Source: Micrasema longulum (taxonomy: Eukaryota > Arthropoda > Insecta > Trichoptera > Brachycentridae). Taken from it: a stretch of DNA of 64,000 bases. The position numbers and the translations under genes were made by a program. Below the pieces are notes generated by a model. That model had not been told where the DNA came from. It did not search any database and was given only the letters and a program-made list of their open reading frames with translations. Below are positions 10,946 to 20,401 of this stretch, piece after piece (positions within the stretch are counted from its first letter, which is position 1; every line of letters starts with the position of its first letter). The stretch spans positions 1-64,000 of the forward strand of contig JAGVSM010001430.1 in NCBI GenBank assembly GCA_022494885.1. Direction: 5' to 3'.

Positions 10946-12290
10946 AATAATAATCAATTATAACTTATGGCATAATAGAATAGGGAGGCACTTTTATAAA
11001 ATCTCTCTAATCTGCTTAAAAATCCATGTTCAAAATATTTTTTAAAAAGCCCTTTAGGTACCCTAGTGTCAAATTGTTCGAGGAATTCGATATATTAGAT
11101 ATATAGCAATTATATATATCTAGAAAAATTATGTTTGTGAAAGCAAATTATTCTAACATATCCCAAAAAGAACACTTTCACACTAGGAGAAGTCAAACTA
11201 AAGGATGGGTCATGGGGTCTACCACAAACTCTGAATTCGGGCAAAGAAATTTCAGGTTTCTGGGCCCCAAAATATTCATTTTGTGACCCAAACATTACGA
11301 AATCATGACTTGAATTCAATTAAATAAATTCGTAATAAAATAGTTACTGGTTACTAGAGAAAAATCAGAAAACTTACTTAAAAACGTTCTAAAATAATAA
11401 ATGATATTTTTAAATATTGTATGGCTTTATAATAAATTAACTAGTAGGTAGTTTTGTGATTGTTTTTTTTGCAAATAAATGTCTGCCTTAAAACAAGTTT
11501 TACCTGGTTTGGCATACTTGACATAATCCAGAGAAATATATTTCCTACGTTAGTATGTGGTAGATAAAGAAATTGTTATTTTTGTTTATAAACTATGATT
11601 ATTATTATGATTATTTCTATTATTAATTATTCTTAAATTCATTATACCGCTAACTGGTGTTATCTAACATTCGAGTCAAGCAATCAAAAACGTAATACTA
11701 AAACCCGATGGCCAGTCTTTGGTATATTATTTATATTTAAAATAAACCCATTTCAATGAATTTGCTCCTGGGTCGTTGATGGTTCTTAGTAATTAATACT
11801 TAAATAATTTAATAATCTTAGTTATTGATACATTATTCATTTATACCAGATTGTACACACGTATGTGGTATTGTAGATCCATTAAATAAAAGAAGCAAAC
11901 ATACTTACGAATGATACTCTCCATTTAGTTTGTTTTTAATCTACAAAACGTTCACATCTCAAGTGCTATCAAGTGCAATGAAATTCTTTTTCAAACGGAA
12001 AATACATAAAGTATAGGTCTACGCTGGCTTTAAGAATTTTCAGAGGGAAACTGCTGAACCCATTTTGGTTCACTGTGATATATTTTTGAAAAAGAGATTC
12101 AGAACTTTTATTCCTTTTTGGAGTGTAAATTTTCCACTCTGGGACAGTGGGGTAATTTATTGCCCAGTTTATTGCATTCTAAATGTGTAACACTCCTAGG
12201 GAGATTTTTGTAACTATTACACGCTGATCAGTATTTATGTTCCGGTTAAAATTTAATACCACGGATTCTTGTAACATAATATCATGGTGT
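10946..12290. other. unassigned AT-rich DNA
   Basis: Short open frames only. A small AT palindrome lies at about 11090-11120. Confidence 0.4.
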
Positions 12291-12294
12291 ATTT

Positions 12295-12669
12295 TTACGC
12301 TTTTGTTGATTCATTAGCAATGCAGTCATTCAATTTTAATGACATATTAACACCCATATTATTTTGAATGAGATCACCTTTACTCAATGAAGTCCTGATA
12401 ACCGCCTTCGTGATTTTTATATGTTGTTCAACTAACAGGGGTTTTCTTTCGAATTCTTCATCATATTTTTTTGGCAATTTTTCGGCACAGTGCAATGTAT
12501 GCAAACTGGATTCTACGCGCCTTTTAGTATATATTATAATTTCATGCTCACGACAATCCACTCCAAACTCGAAATTAAGAAAATAATAACAGCACGAACT
12601 CTTTACTGGGCGGGCATAAACCGTGAGTTTTGTACGTAATTTGTGTTGTGACAGATTTATATTGTTCAT
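12295..12669 (-). CDS. unidentified 124-codon open frame
   Basis: An uninterrupted minus-strand frame with varied, non-repetitive composition, including EFGVDCREHEIIIYTKRR, LHCAEKLPKKYDEEFERK and ITKAVIRTSLSKGDLIQ. I do not recognise a domain. The charged, helix-prone middle looks more protein-like than other frames here. The frame stays open upstream of the first ATG into the antisense of a SINE at 12684, so the start is arbitrary. It could be a piece of an unfamiliar mobile element, a lone exon, or chance. Confidence 0.25.
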   Translation of the reverse strand: MNNINLSQHKLRTKLTVYARPVKSSCCYYFLNFEFGVDCREHEIIIYTKRRVESSLHTLHCAEKLPKKYDEEFERKPLLVEQHIKITKAVIRTSLSKGDLIQNNMGVNMSLKLNDCIANESTKA

Positions 12670-12683
12670 TTTATAGTTTTGAA

Positions 12684-12945
12684 CTTGGTCTAATGATGTA
12701 ATGGTCAGCGCGTTTGCCTACCACGCAAGAGGTCTTGGGTCTGATTCGCGACATAGTTCATATGAAATATTTATTTGAAAGGGTGTTTTTACACTAAAAT
12801 ATTTCACAGTCCCTGGACTGGTACCTGCAGCGTTAATCTGATCATCTTAACTTCATGTTATAAAAATGATCAAGATACGCTGCAATTGGTGTACTATTAC
12901 AGCCCCTATGCACCATTAGGTGCGGAAAGGGAATGATGATGATAT
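12684..12945 (+). mobile_element. tRNA-derived SINE, family B (best full copy)
   Basis: The head has an A box in TGATGTAATGGTCAGCGCG and a B-box-like GGGTCTGATTCGC about 35 bases later. The conserved body follows: ATATGAAATATTTATTTGAA, then ATGATCAAGATACGCTGCAA. The tail is CCCCTATGCACCATTAGGTG, GGAAAGGGAATGATGATGAT. This copy defines the family: tRNA-like promoter, central body, and a (GAT)n 3' end. Confidence 0.8.
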
Positions 12946-14036
12946 AATATTATTTACATATCGTCGTTTCAGTTCGTTTTTGTCTAACAACGAATTTTTT
13001 TAACGAAATATGCATAAATAATCACCACAACTTAAACATGATTTGTTAAAAAACTCCTTAATCAATTTTGAAAAAGCATATTTTTTATTAAAATTTTTAA
13101 TAGAAATAAAGGATTTTCCAGCACACAATTTCGTTAAAAATGGTATGTTGGACACAAACAAACTAAAGCGACAATATCATACCAATGCAGAACTGTATGT
13201 ATAACAATAAGATTAAATAATAAACTGTAATAAAATTACTTGTTTATCAGTACTTTATGAACCATTTAGTTCAAATTTGGGTAAAAAAAAACGAAAATTT
13301 TACTTATTATTATTAGTAAAAGGCTTCCTATATTTTTCATTTAAGGTTTGTGTGCTAGAATATTCCGTTACGTAATATTTTAACATTTTATTTATATTCT
13401 GAAGCATAACCCACATCAAAGGGTGGTAAACGCCATTACTGCCATCAAAGAAGAGCAGAACATAAATAAATAATAAAAAATCTACTCACACACTCATGTA
13501 TATATTTTTAGTGCGGCGAACACTTTGGAACAAGCTGACCGATGTTAACCCATCAAAGGAAGACAAGTTTTAACGCGTGTAAAAAGTAAACATGCCTTAA
13601 ATTAGTCATGATATTAGGTGCTAAAATAAGTTTTGTGTTTTTTTTCCAAGTTTAAAAGTGAGCGTCAAAGTATGGAAAAATTGTAAAGGGCAGCTGATTC
13701 ACATTTACCGACTACAATTTAAGTTCCAGAACCTAAGTTGAATGAAACACAAGACGGGTTTTGAGTGCTGGATCTAGTTTACACATATATTATATCAATA
13801 AACGTAGCTTTATTCTACACTATTTTGATACAATACTTGTACAAAAGTTTATAAACAAATACCACAATGACATTCAGCGGTAACTGTCTACACTGAGCAC
13901 TGGCCAATTCCTTTTAAAATAAATAATGCAAAATATGGCCACTGCGAACGCCACATGTTGTATGTGATACATAATATTTATGTCAACGGTATTCTTAAGA
14001 TATAACAACACAGATGAACAACATTTTAGAGCAGGT
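12946..14036. other. unassigned AT-rich DNA
   Basis: No feature was recognised. Confidence 0.4.
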
Positions 14037-14039
14037 AAT

Positions 14040-14395
14040 ATATAAGTCTTGTCATCTACAGGGCTTATGACCTGTCATTGGCTGGTTTGGCCATTTTACA
14101 CACTGTGTAACATTCACCATCTTGAACTTCACAAACATAAATAGAGAAAATAATTGAAGAGATATAGATATTCAAGTGTAGGCGGAATGGTGAGTGTTAC
14201 ACAGTGAGCAAAATGGCCACATTAACCAGCCAATAACAGGTCATAAGCCCTTTAAATGGGTAGACTTCGTTATTATCTTATCTAAAATGTTCTTCATCTC
14301 TGTTGTAATATGTTAATACAAACAGCTCACCGGGGAGTTGAATCCAGTCATTGTTTACAAAAATTTGGACAAACTCACAATATTGTTAGTCAACG
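14040..14395. repeat. foldback element, clear palindrome
   Basis: 14061-14122 (GGGCTTATGACCTGTCATTG onward) is the near reverse complement of 14186-14250 (ending AACAGGTCATAAGCCC). The spacer is about 65 bases. The right side then runs on through GTAGACTTCGTTATTATC to the end word TTGGACAAACTCACAATATT (about 14371-14390). The left outer end is truncated. Confidence 0.75.
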
Positions 14396-14505
14396 GTATC
14401 CTATCAAAAAAAAATAGTAAAAAATATAGTTTCCAAAGAGAGAATCTTAAAATAATGTAATCTGCAAGCTTGTTTTAGTACTATAAAGGCTGACTTAAAG
14501 GTGTG

Positions 14506-14706
14506 AAAGCAGAAAGAATGAACCGCCACACACGTCTATCCTGGCATACATTCCTTGCTTCCTCCACATTCATACATCTTGTCATACATGCCCTTCGGTT
14601 CTAATTGCTTTTGACATGACCAGACTTAAGATTTTGGTTTGCCTGATCATGCCACGTTTTCCTTGGTCGTCTTCGTCTCACGTTTCTGTTCATTTTCACC
14701 ATATTT
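14506..14706 (-). mobile_element. RTE-like LINE C-terminus, part 1
   Basis: The minus strand reads RRRPRKTWHDQANQNL, NRRACMTRCMNVEEAR and CQDRRVWRFILSA, an almost uninterrupted closing block of the RTE-like family. It is cut at 14706 by a retroposon insertion and continues at 15435. Confidence 0.8.
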
Positions 14707-15434
14707 TTTTTATTTATTTTTTATTTATTAATCATATAGCACAAAGTATTTTACAAGTATAAAACGTTGAATTACATTCCCAGGAGTTACAACAACTCAA
14801 TTCGGAACATAAATAATATTAACATTTAAAAAATAACACATATTGAGAACAACAAATAAACAAAGCAAACTTTCATAACTAAATATAGCACACCAATATA
14901 TACGCCAAAAACCTTTTCTTACACAAGCAAAATAAATATTTTAAAAACGCTTCTATGAATAAAAAAAGAAAGTGAATCTACTACGGGAGATAAGGTCATT
15001 TACATCACGTACCATGCCGATGATGCAGCCATAGTGATGATGAGAACATATGCGTCTCAGTTAGTAAACATCTAGATGCCTAAGAAATGTCAATGTACAA
15101 TGAACACATGCTTTTTGAAACGTAATTCGGATATCCAAAACGTGTGTCAGACCGATCATTGTGTATACAATAGAGGCGAGGATAGATAGAGAGAAAATAT
15201 AAAATACAAAAAACAAAAAACCAAGAAAAAAACTAAATTGAAAAACTAAATAGAAAAACCAAACAACTGCTCAGAACGTCAGAGATGAAAGTACTTATGC
15301 AGGGAAACCCCAAAGAGGCAGAATCCAGAATCAAGAAGTACGATGGGATTGCGATACCCAGTGCATAGAAAATAAATTATGGAGAGATTACGTCATTAAT
15401 TCCATTAATTGACAGCTCCAATATTCCTTATACC
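14707..15434 (-). mobile_element. truncated jockey-like LINE inserted in the RTE fragment
   Basis: The left end is T-rich (an A-rich tail on the minus strand). AACTCCTGGGAATGTAATTC lies in the 3' UTR, and a related AACTCCTGGGAGTATAAT is at about 55484-55501. Minus-strand frames give LTHVLDIRITF and VNDLISRSRFTFF, a LINE C-terminus style. Near 15275-15400 the plus strand reads QRGRIQNQEVRWDCDTQ and WRDYVIN, suggesting a second LINE scrap in the opposite orientation. ATGGT occurs at both junctions and may be the target duplication. Confidence 0.55.
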
Positions 15435-15505
15435 ATTATATGTACTAGTTTTACCATTCTTTTGTCGTCCATTTGTTCTACGTGACCAAACATTTGTTAA
15501 ATAAA
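15435..15505 (-). mobile_element. RTE-like LINE C-terminus, part 2
   Basis: The minus-strand sequence GTTTGGTCACGTAGAACAAA followed by GACGACAAAAGAATGGT corresponds to the FGHVERMDDKRMV block. That belongs immediately before the 14706 block. Confidence 0.7.
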
Positions 15506-17224
15506 GTGTGCTTTTTTGTATGGAAAAATTAACTGAGGTTAGCTTCATTGTTCACTGAAAACGGGTTGGACGCTGGGTGCACTTCATAGATATGTTTTTG
15601 TAGGAAGATATAAGGATGGTGGAGATTTATAATAAATAACAATTGTTTCATTAGCAACTTTTTAGACCAAAACTGCATGCATATTAACTGAACACGCTAG
15701 TTGTCGCATGTAGGAAGGAAAGTTTTTCTTGCGATTTGTAATTAACCCCGCTATACAAGCTAAGGGTTGAGTATACGGAGAGAAACAAACCACCAAGAGA
15801 AATGCTCACAATGGGATAAAGAGAAACTGCATGAATATTTCATTAAGTCGGCTAGTGAATTGTTAGCCCGTTTGACAAATGGCAAAATAACGACCTGATA
15901 ACCGACAACTTGATTTTCAGAGAATCTCCCTTTATTTCTCATCAAAGACGGACTTCGAAATGCATCCACCTATATCCAGAATACATAGGTATGGAAATAA
16001 GTTCGAAAATCATTTGATATTTTTAATACAAACTCTGTAAATGCGTTAAAATGTAATCTCACTCGTTATTTTTTAGGAAAGGAATGAATTTATTTAAAAA
16101 TATATTAATAAACATAACTTTGTTTTTTTTGGATACGTATTTTTGTTTATTTCTTACGTATACTCTACATTTGTGGATTCATTGCCATATTCCAACTTCT
16201 TCCAACGAACTGATAATATAAAGGTGTTATTTAGATTATTTAAGCTTTCACATTGATCCAAAAAACGTATTATTTATACAATCTTATTGTAGCATTATTT
16301 TTCGTTTTCATTACAACATTAACATATTTACTAAAAAACATTATTATCGAAAGTCAAATATATTGGTTAGATGTGCTTATTTTAACCATGCGCCCCAGCT
16401 ACAACGTAATCTTGATTTTCAATTTTATGCAAATTACCGGACGCATATTTCATTTGCAACTCAAGACTCTTTTCTTTTTTTACTAGCAAGTTCTTAAAAA
16501 ATATTAAACGATTTTTTTTCCTGTAATTTTTATTTGATTTGGCCTTGTTTCTGAAACGCAAGACTTGAGTTTTTCCTTATTAAAGGTTTTGTCATACGTA
16601 ACCTTAGTTTGTTTCTGCTTTTGACATAATCAGAGTTGGGATTATAGTTAATCTGATCGTACCAAGTCTGATTCTATATTAATAATAATGACGGACATAA
16701 ATATAAAATTTTTATAAAATCCAGCCTTAATTATGAATGATGCAAGATATAAAGGATGAATGTTAATTTTTATGTATTTCAAACTAATAATGTCATTTGA
16801 CGGTGGCTCACACGATCTACATTTCTGTTTGATAAAATTTGACGTTATGACTCTAGGATTCCAAGATAATTTGACAATAAAAAAAATGCGTACAGGGGAT
16901 AAAAGGTGGATATCAGTTAAATACTGGAAATAAACCGCTTATTTAATATTAATTAAAAGCATATCAGGTTTCATAAAATATTATGGCTTATTTACATTAA
17001 GCAGGCTCTTTTATATTTATAAGTTTATTTTAATGTCCAATTGGTTTGAAAACTTTAAAACATTATATTTCAAAACTTATTGTTTTGACATTCATCATTT
17101 TTATAATGTAGGTTTCAATTTGTATTACTTCAATGTCAAACAAAATACCTAACCATCAGTTTTGTGATTTTTTTATATATCGGTTGTCTTTGAAATAAAT
17201 AAGTCGTTAAAAGCACTTTTTACT
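15506..17224. other. unassigned AT-rich DNA
   Basis: Open frames at 15760-15969 and 16253-16486 have no recognisable family. The second is hydrophobic and AT-driven. No feature is supported. Confidence 0.4.
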
Positions 17225-18110
17225 ATTTTTTTAAAGTTATTTATTGACAATTCTTGATAGAATCCATTGTAATAATGTTATTACGTATATTTACATATAA
17301 GTTACCAATTAAAAATACTTGGTACACTTCCACTTATTTATTCGACCAGTTTGCGCTTTCACCCTTTAATGGACATCTTTAGACTGGTAATTATTAAACA
17401 GTGCTAGGATAATTTTAATAAAACTAAATACTATCTTAAGTGCAGGTACATTTAAAAATACATTGAAAGAGTTACAATACATAATATTTCAATGAAACAG
17501 ACTGGGACAAATTATTAAAAACATGTGTTGGCGGTGTACTGCAAAAGAGGATTATATTATATGAAAATATTTACTGTAATGTACAGGGTCAAACTAAGAG
17601 GACAAATAAGAGTGATCAGCAGATAGAATTAAAAAACTCATAAAATAATAAAGATAATCCTCCCACATAGTACATCACCAATACAGGCAAGCATTCAAGA
17701 AGCAAGTGGTGTTGACATTCTTGACTCGCGATTACACACTTGCCATGTCCGCCTAGAATATTCCATAAATTTACCTTTTTAAATTAAAATTGATTTTAAG
17801 ATTGTTTAGATTAACTGTCAATATATATATATATATATAAACTCAATAATGCCAATCTTTTAAGGTTTTCATAAGCCTGTTGATTGGTTTTAAAAAAAAA
17901 ACATATGTTTTCAGTAATTTGTCCAACTCTGTTTCATTAAAAATATAACGTCTTTTATCTCTTTCAACTAATTTTTTAAATGTTATTAGACTAACTATAG
18001 TATTATGTTTCATATTATTATCTTTACACTGTTTACTATTTACCAGTTTAAAGATGCCCAATAGAGGGTGAATGCGCTAATTGGTCGAATAAATAAGTGG
18101 AAGTGTTTCA
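17225..18110. mobile_element. PLE terminal family 2, inverted pair with hammerhead-like motifs
   Basis: 17290-17620 matches 43320-43660 in the same orientation. 17900-18110 is the reverse complement of the same region, so the two arms face each other. Shared words are ACTTCCACTTATTTATT, GCGCTTTCACCC, AACAGAC/GTTGGACAAATT and AAACATGTGTTGG. Hammerhead-like sites lie at 17353-17383 (-) and 18048-18077 (+). A LINE 3' end (17640-17895) lies between the arms. Penelope origin is inferred from the motif and arm design; no PLE protein is readable in this copy. Confidence 0.6.
17640..17895 (+). mobile_element. LINE 3' end inside the PLE inverted pair
   Basis: Degenerate reading of AFKK/LTRDxTLA-type residues followed by AATGCCAATCTTTTAAGG and GCCTGTTGATTGG. 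The same 3' UTR follows the better copy at 18545-18920. A short (AT)n run sits at 17822-17840. Confidence 0.65.
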
Positions 18111-18330
18111 AGTTTCAATCATTTGTTCGAAGTTTGCTTGAATTCAATTATATAATATGGTTTCCTAATTATAATATTCATATAACGCGAAATTTTTTAA
18201 AAAGCTAATATTTAGAATCGGATCAAATACTTTCATAATCAACTATTATGATCATCTAGAGTACTTTTATATCTTTAGTTAAGAATTCAAAAAGATTTTG
18301 GCTTGTTCGATATTGTTGCACCAATTAATC

Positions 18331-18520
18331 GGGTTGTGGTCCTGTGGCTAGTGTCTCGGACTCACGGACCAAAGGTCCGTGGTTCGAATCCCACTCTACC
18401 CCAACTCGATTCCATTTTCTAATAGTGAGTTATTTACAACTCGTTGAAAATGGCCCTCAAAATTAAATATTTGGGTAAATCATAAGAACGCAAATATTTC
18501 TTTTTATAAAAAAAAAAAAA
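18331..18520 (+). mobile_element. tRNA-derived SINE, family A (best full copy)
   Basis: The head GGGTTGTGGTCCTGTGGCTA has a good A box. GTGGTTCGAATCCCAC is a near-perfect B box with a T-arm-like stem. TACCCC closes against the GGGTTG start, so the head is still tRNA-shaped. The body is TAATAGTGAGTTATTTACAA, CTCGTTGAAAATGGCC, and CATAAGAACGCAAATATTT, then a poly-A tail to 18520. Because of the SINE body and copies elsewhere, this is not a tRNA gene. Confidence 0.85.
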
Positions 18521-18544
18521 TATATCTAACTGTATATATATGAT

Positions 18545-18920
18545 ATCCTTGCTCAGATAAACCTTAATGTAGCTCGCCGTAACTTGCGTACCAATCCTGC
18601 CTTTGCTGTGAGAAATTATAAAACTAACATCGGATTCTTTTCTCTTCTGCCAAGGATCTTCAGAACAGTGAAGGAAATCTCACTAAACGGTACTGTCAAT
18701 GTGTTCCTACAGCAAGGGCAGGCATTTAAAAAGCAAACGGTGTTGTCTCTCCTGACTCGCGATGTCACACTTGCCATTTCCGCCTAGATTATGCTATATA
18801 CATACCTTTTGTTAATTATACACTTTGTTGATTGAAGAAGATTTTAAGAATGTTTAGATTAAGTATTACTCATTAATGCCAATCTTTTAGGGCTTACTTA
18901 AGCCTGTTGATTGGCTTAAT
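18545..18920 (+). mobile_element. LINE C-terminus and 3' UTR
   Basis: The frame reads LNVARRNLRTNPAF, NYKTNIGFFSLLPRIF and FKKQTVLSLLTRDVTLAISA, then a stop at 18785-18787. This is the C-terminal style of jockey/CR1-like LINEs. The 3' UTR with AATGCCAATCTTTTAGGGCT is shared with 17840-17885. Only the last 80 or so codons remain. Confidence 0.7.
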
Positions 18921-18987
18921 TTTTTTTTTTTTTAAATGGAAAATTATATGTTAATATAAAGTATGACATCATTACTTTGTATTGTAA

Positions 18988-19084
18988 CTAAATATAATTA
19001 CACTTATTTGTTTATAAATTTGTATAAACCACTTTAATTTTTTTTAATTACACTTCGACCGGTTTCGAGGTTACTACCTCATCA
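18988..19084 (-). mobile_element. PLE family 1 terminal repeat, inverted
   Basis: TACACTTATTTGTTTATAAA to CTACCTCATC matches 20403-20488 (same strand) and, reversed, 19692-19780. It is joined head-on at 19084 to plus-strand PLE coding sequence, a 5'-truncated PLE with an inverted terminal piece. Confidence 0.75.
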
Positions 19085-19085
19085 C
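19057..19085 (-). ncRNA. hammerhead-like motif (PLE 1), 5' core damaged
   Basis: The minus strand reads GATGAGGTAGTAACCTCG then AAACCGGTC. The stem-loop and GAAACCGGTC are intact; the CTGA part of the core is lost at the junction. Confidence 0.5.
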
Positions 19086-19121
19086 GTTAATTTAAAGTTA
19101 GAATCAAAGAACATATAAGAT

Positions 19122-19352
19122 AAAGTTTATATTTGAAGCACTTACTTTGTGGTTATTCATTATAATAAAATAAATAAAACAACTTTGTTTTTAACCACTA
19201 ATTTTTATTTTACACCGACCGGTTTCAAAGCAAACAAGCTTCTTTCAAAACGAAACTTTGACAAAGAAGCTTGTTTGCTTTGAAACCGGTCGGTGAAAAA
19301 TTAAAATTAGTGGTTAGAAACAAAGTTGTATTATTTATTTTATTTTAACATT
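19122..19352. mobile_element. 231-bp palindromic insert with 6-bp duplication
   Basis: It is flanked by TAAGAT at 19116-19121 and 19353-19358, and the host PLE reading resumes after it. About 19180-19248 is the reverse complement of about 19255-19330, giving a near-perfect hairpin. Each arm contains CCGACCGGTTTCAAAGC or its reverse, so it carries two hammerhead-like motifs back to back (19216-19253 on minus, 19258-19294 on plus). It resembles a stand-alone inverted pair of terminal repeats from another PLE family. Confidence 0.75.
19216..19294. ncRNA. two opposed hammerhead-like motifs
   Basis: On the plus strand 19258-19294 reads TTGACAAAGAAGCTTG, TTTGCTT, GAAACCGGTC. The minus-strand version lies at 19216-19253. 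The core C is replaced by T and the helix II hairpin is AAGC/GCTT. The mirrored layout would let one transcript form both a long hairpin and the motif. Confidence 0.45.
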
Positions 19353-19691
19353 TAAGATGTCTGAGTATTAACATTTTTTTCAGAATTTGCTAATCATCTT
19401 ATATCCGAAAACCATGAATTTTATCAAGAAACGGGTGTAGAAATTTTGCATGTCAATAAAAATGGTTTTCGTTTAGATAATTTAGAACGATTAGAAATTA
19501 GTAAAGCCATTAATCAAAGACTTCAAACAATAAATAATCAATTAAAATTAACTTCGAGTCCTCTTTTAAAACTATTCCCGTTATGATTTATTTTATCTTC
19601 TTTCTCTCTCTTTCTTTAAATTTTCTGTCTCTTTCATACAATATTTTATTATATAAATAGCAACGCGTGTAATTATAAGTTAGTTAAATTC

Positions 19692-19723
19692 CTGACGATG
19701 AGGTTGTAACCTCGAAACTGGTC
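19692..19723 (+). ncRNA. hammerhead-like ribozyme motif (PLE 1)
   Basis: CTGACGA is a full CUGANGA core. Then comes one T, a GAGGT TGTA ACCTC hairpin, GAAA, and CTGGTC in place of the usual CCGGTC. Published PLEs carry minimal type I hammerheads with very short, often palindromic helix III, and this layout agrees. The extra base between core and helix II, and the single change in helix III, make activity uncertain. Confidence 0.6.
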
Positions 19724-19780
19724 AGCGTCATTAAAAAAATGAAAGTGGTTTATACAAATTTATAAACAAATAAGTGTAAA

Positions 19781-20401
19781 ATATCACACCACAAAGTGAA
19801 TTTTGTTTTTTGATAACAATAATAAAATATAATTACCTACATTTAAAAAAGTTTATTCATCACACCCAACACGTGTTTTATTTTACATATTAACTGAAGC
19901 AATATTAAAAAAGCATTAATTTTAATTTATATTGCCCACAATAGCGACAACGTGAGCAAATTAAAGCAAGTTAAGCCCGTAGCAATTTTAACACAACCCA
20001 CCTATAGTTTAACCTATTTATCATAGCGTACGTCAAATGTTTGGCCGCTGACTGGCAAAAAAAGTTGATATTTGTTTGAAGGATGATATATTATATTTCA
20101 CATGAGAAACTACCCCATACACGTTTTGTAATCCTGGTACTTCTGGTTTGGGGTACTGCGGACGTCATGTTTTTGTTGTTTTGTTTACAATTCTACGCCT
20201 TTACGCACAAAATGATTCGACAAACTGACCAATGACAGGATTTTTTACAAGTTTTGTAATAAACTTTTAGCAAACTTACTTTTATCAAACCCTTATTTTG
20301 TCCAGTAAACTCTTGAAATACTGTTTACGTCTTTTACTTTTTGCCTAGAGTTAACGTCACATGCATTGTTATAAACCCATGCGATGTTCATATCTGTTGA
20401 A
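19781..20401. other. unassigned spacer between convergent PLE copies
   Basis: No gene or repeat was recognised. The AT content is typical of the window. Confidence 0.4.

Larger units (their letters stand above)
19084..19780 (+). mobile_element. Penelope-like element, family 1, plus copy (3' part)
   Basis: It begins inside the GIY-YIG domain: 19084-19121 matches the reverse of 20825-20862, residues KFKVRIKEYI. A 231-bp palindrome interrupts it (19122-19352). After that, 19383-19586 encodes the end of the endonuclease region: FANHLISENHEF, GVEILHVNKNGF and LDNLERLEISK, stopping at TGA 19584-19586. The 3' UTR carries the hammerhead-like motif at 19692-19723 and ends near AAGTGTAAA. PLE proteins are reverse transcriptase plus GIY-YIG; only the last 70 or so codons survive. 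Confidence 0.8.

Noticed and set aside
18331..18403. tRNA gene candidate with good A and B boxes
   Set aside because: The same head, followed by the same body and tail, occurs at 62090 and, in part, at other sites, so it is a SINE head.
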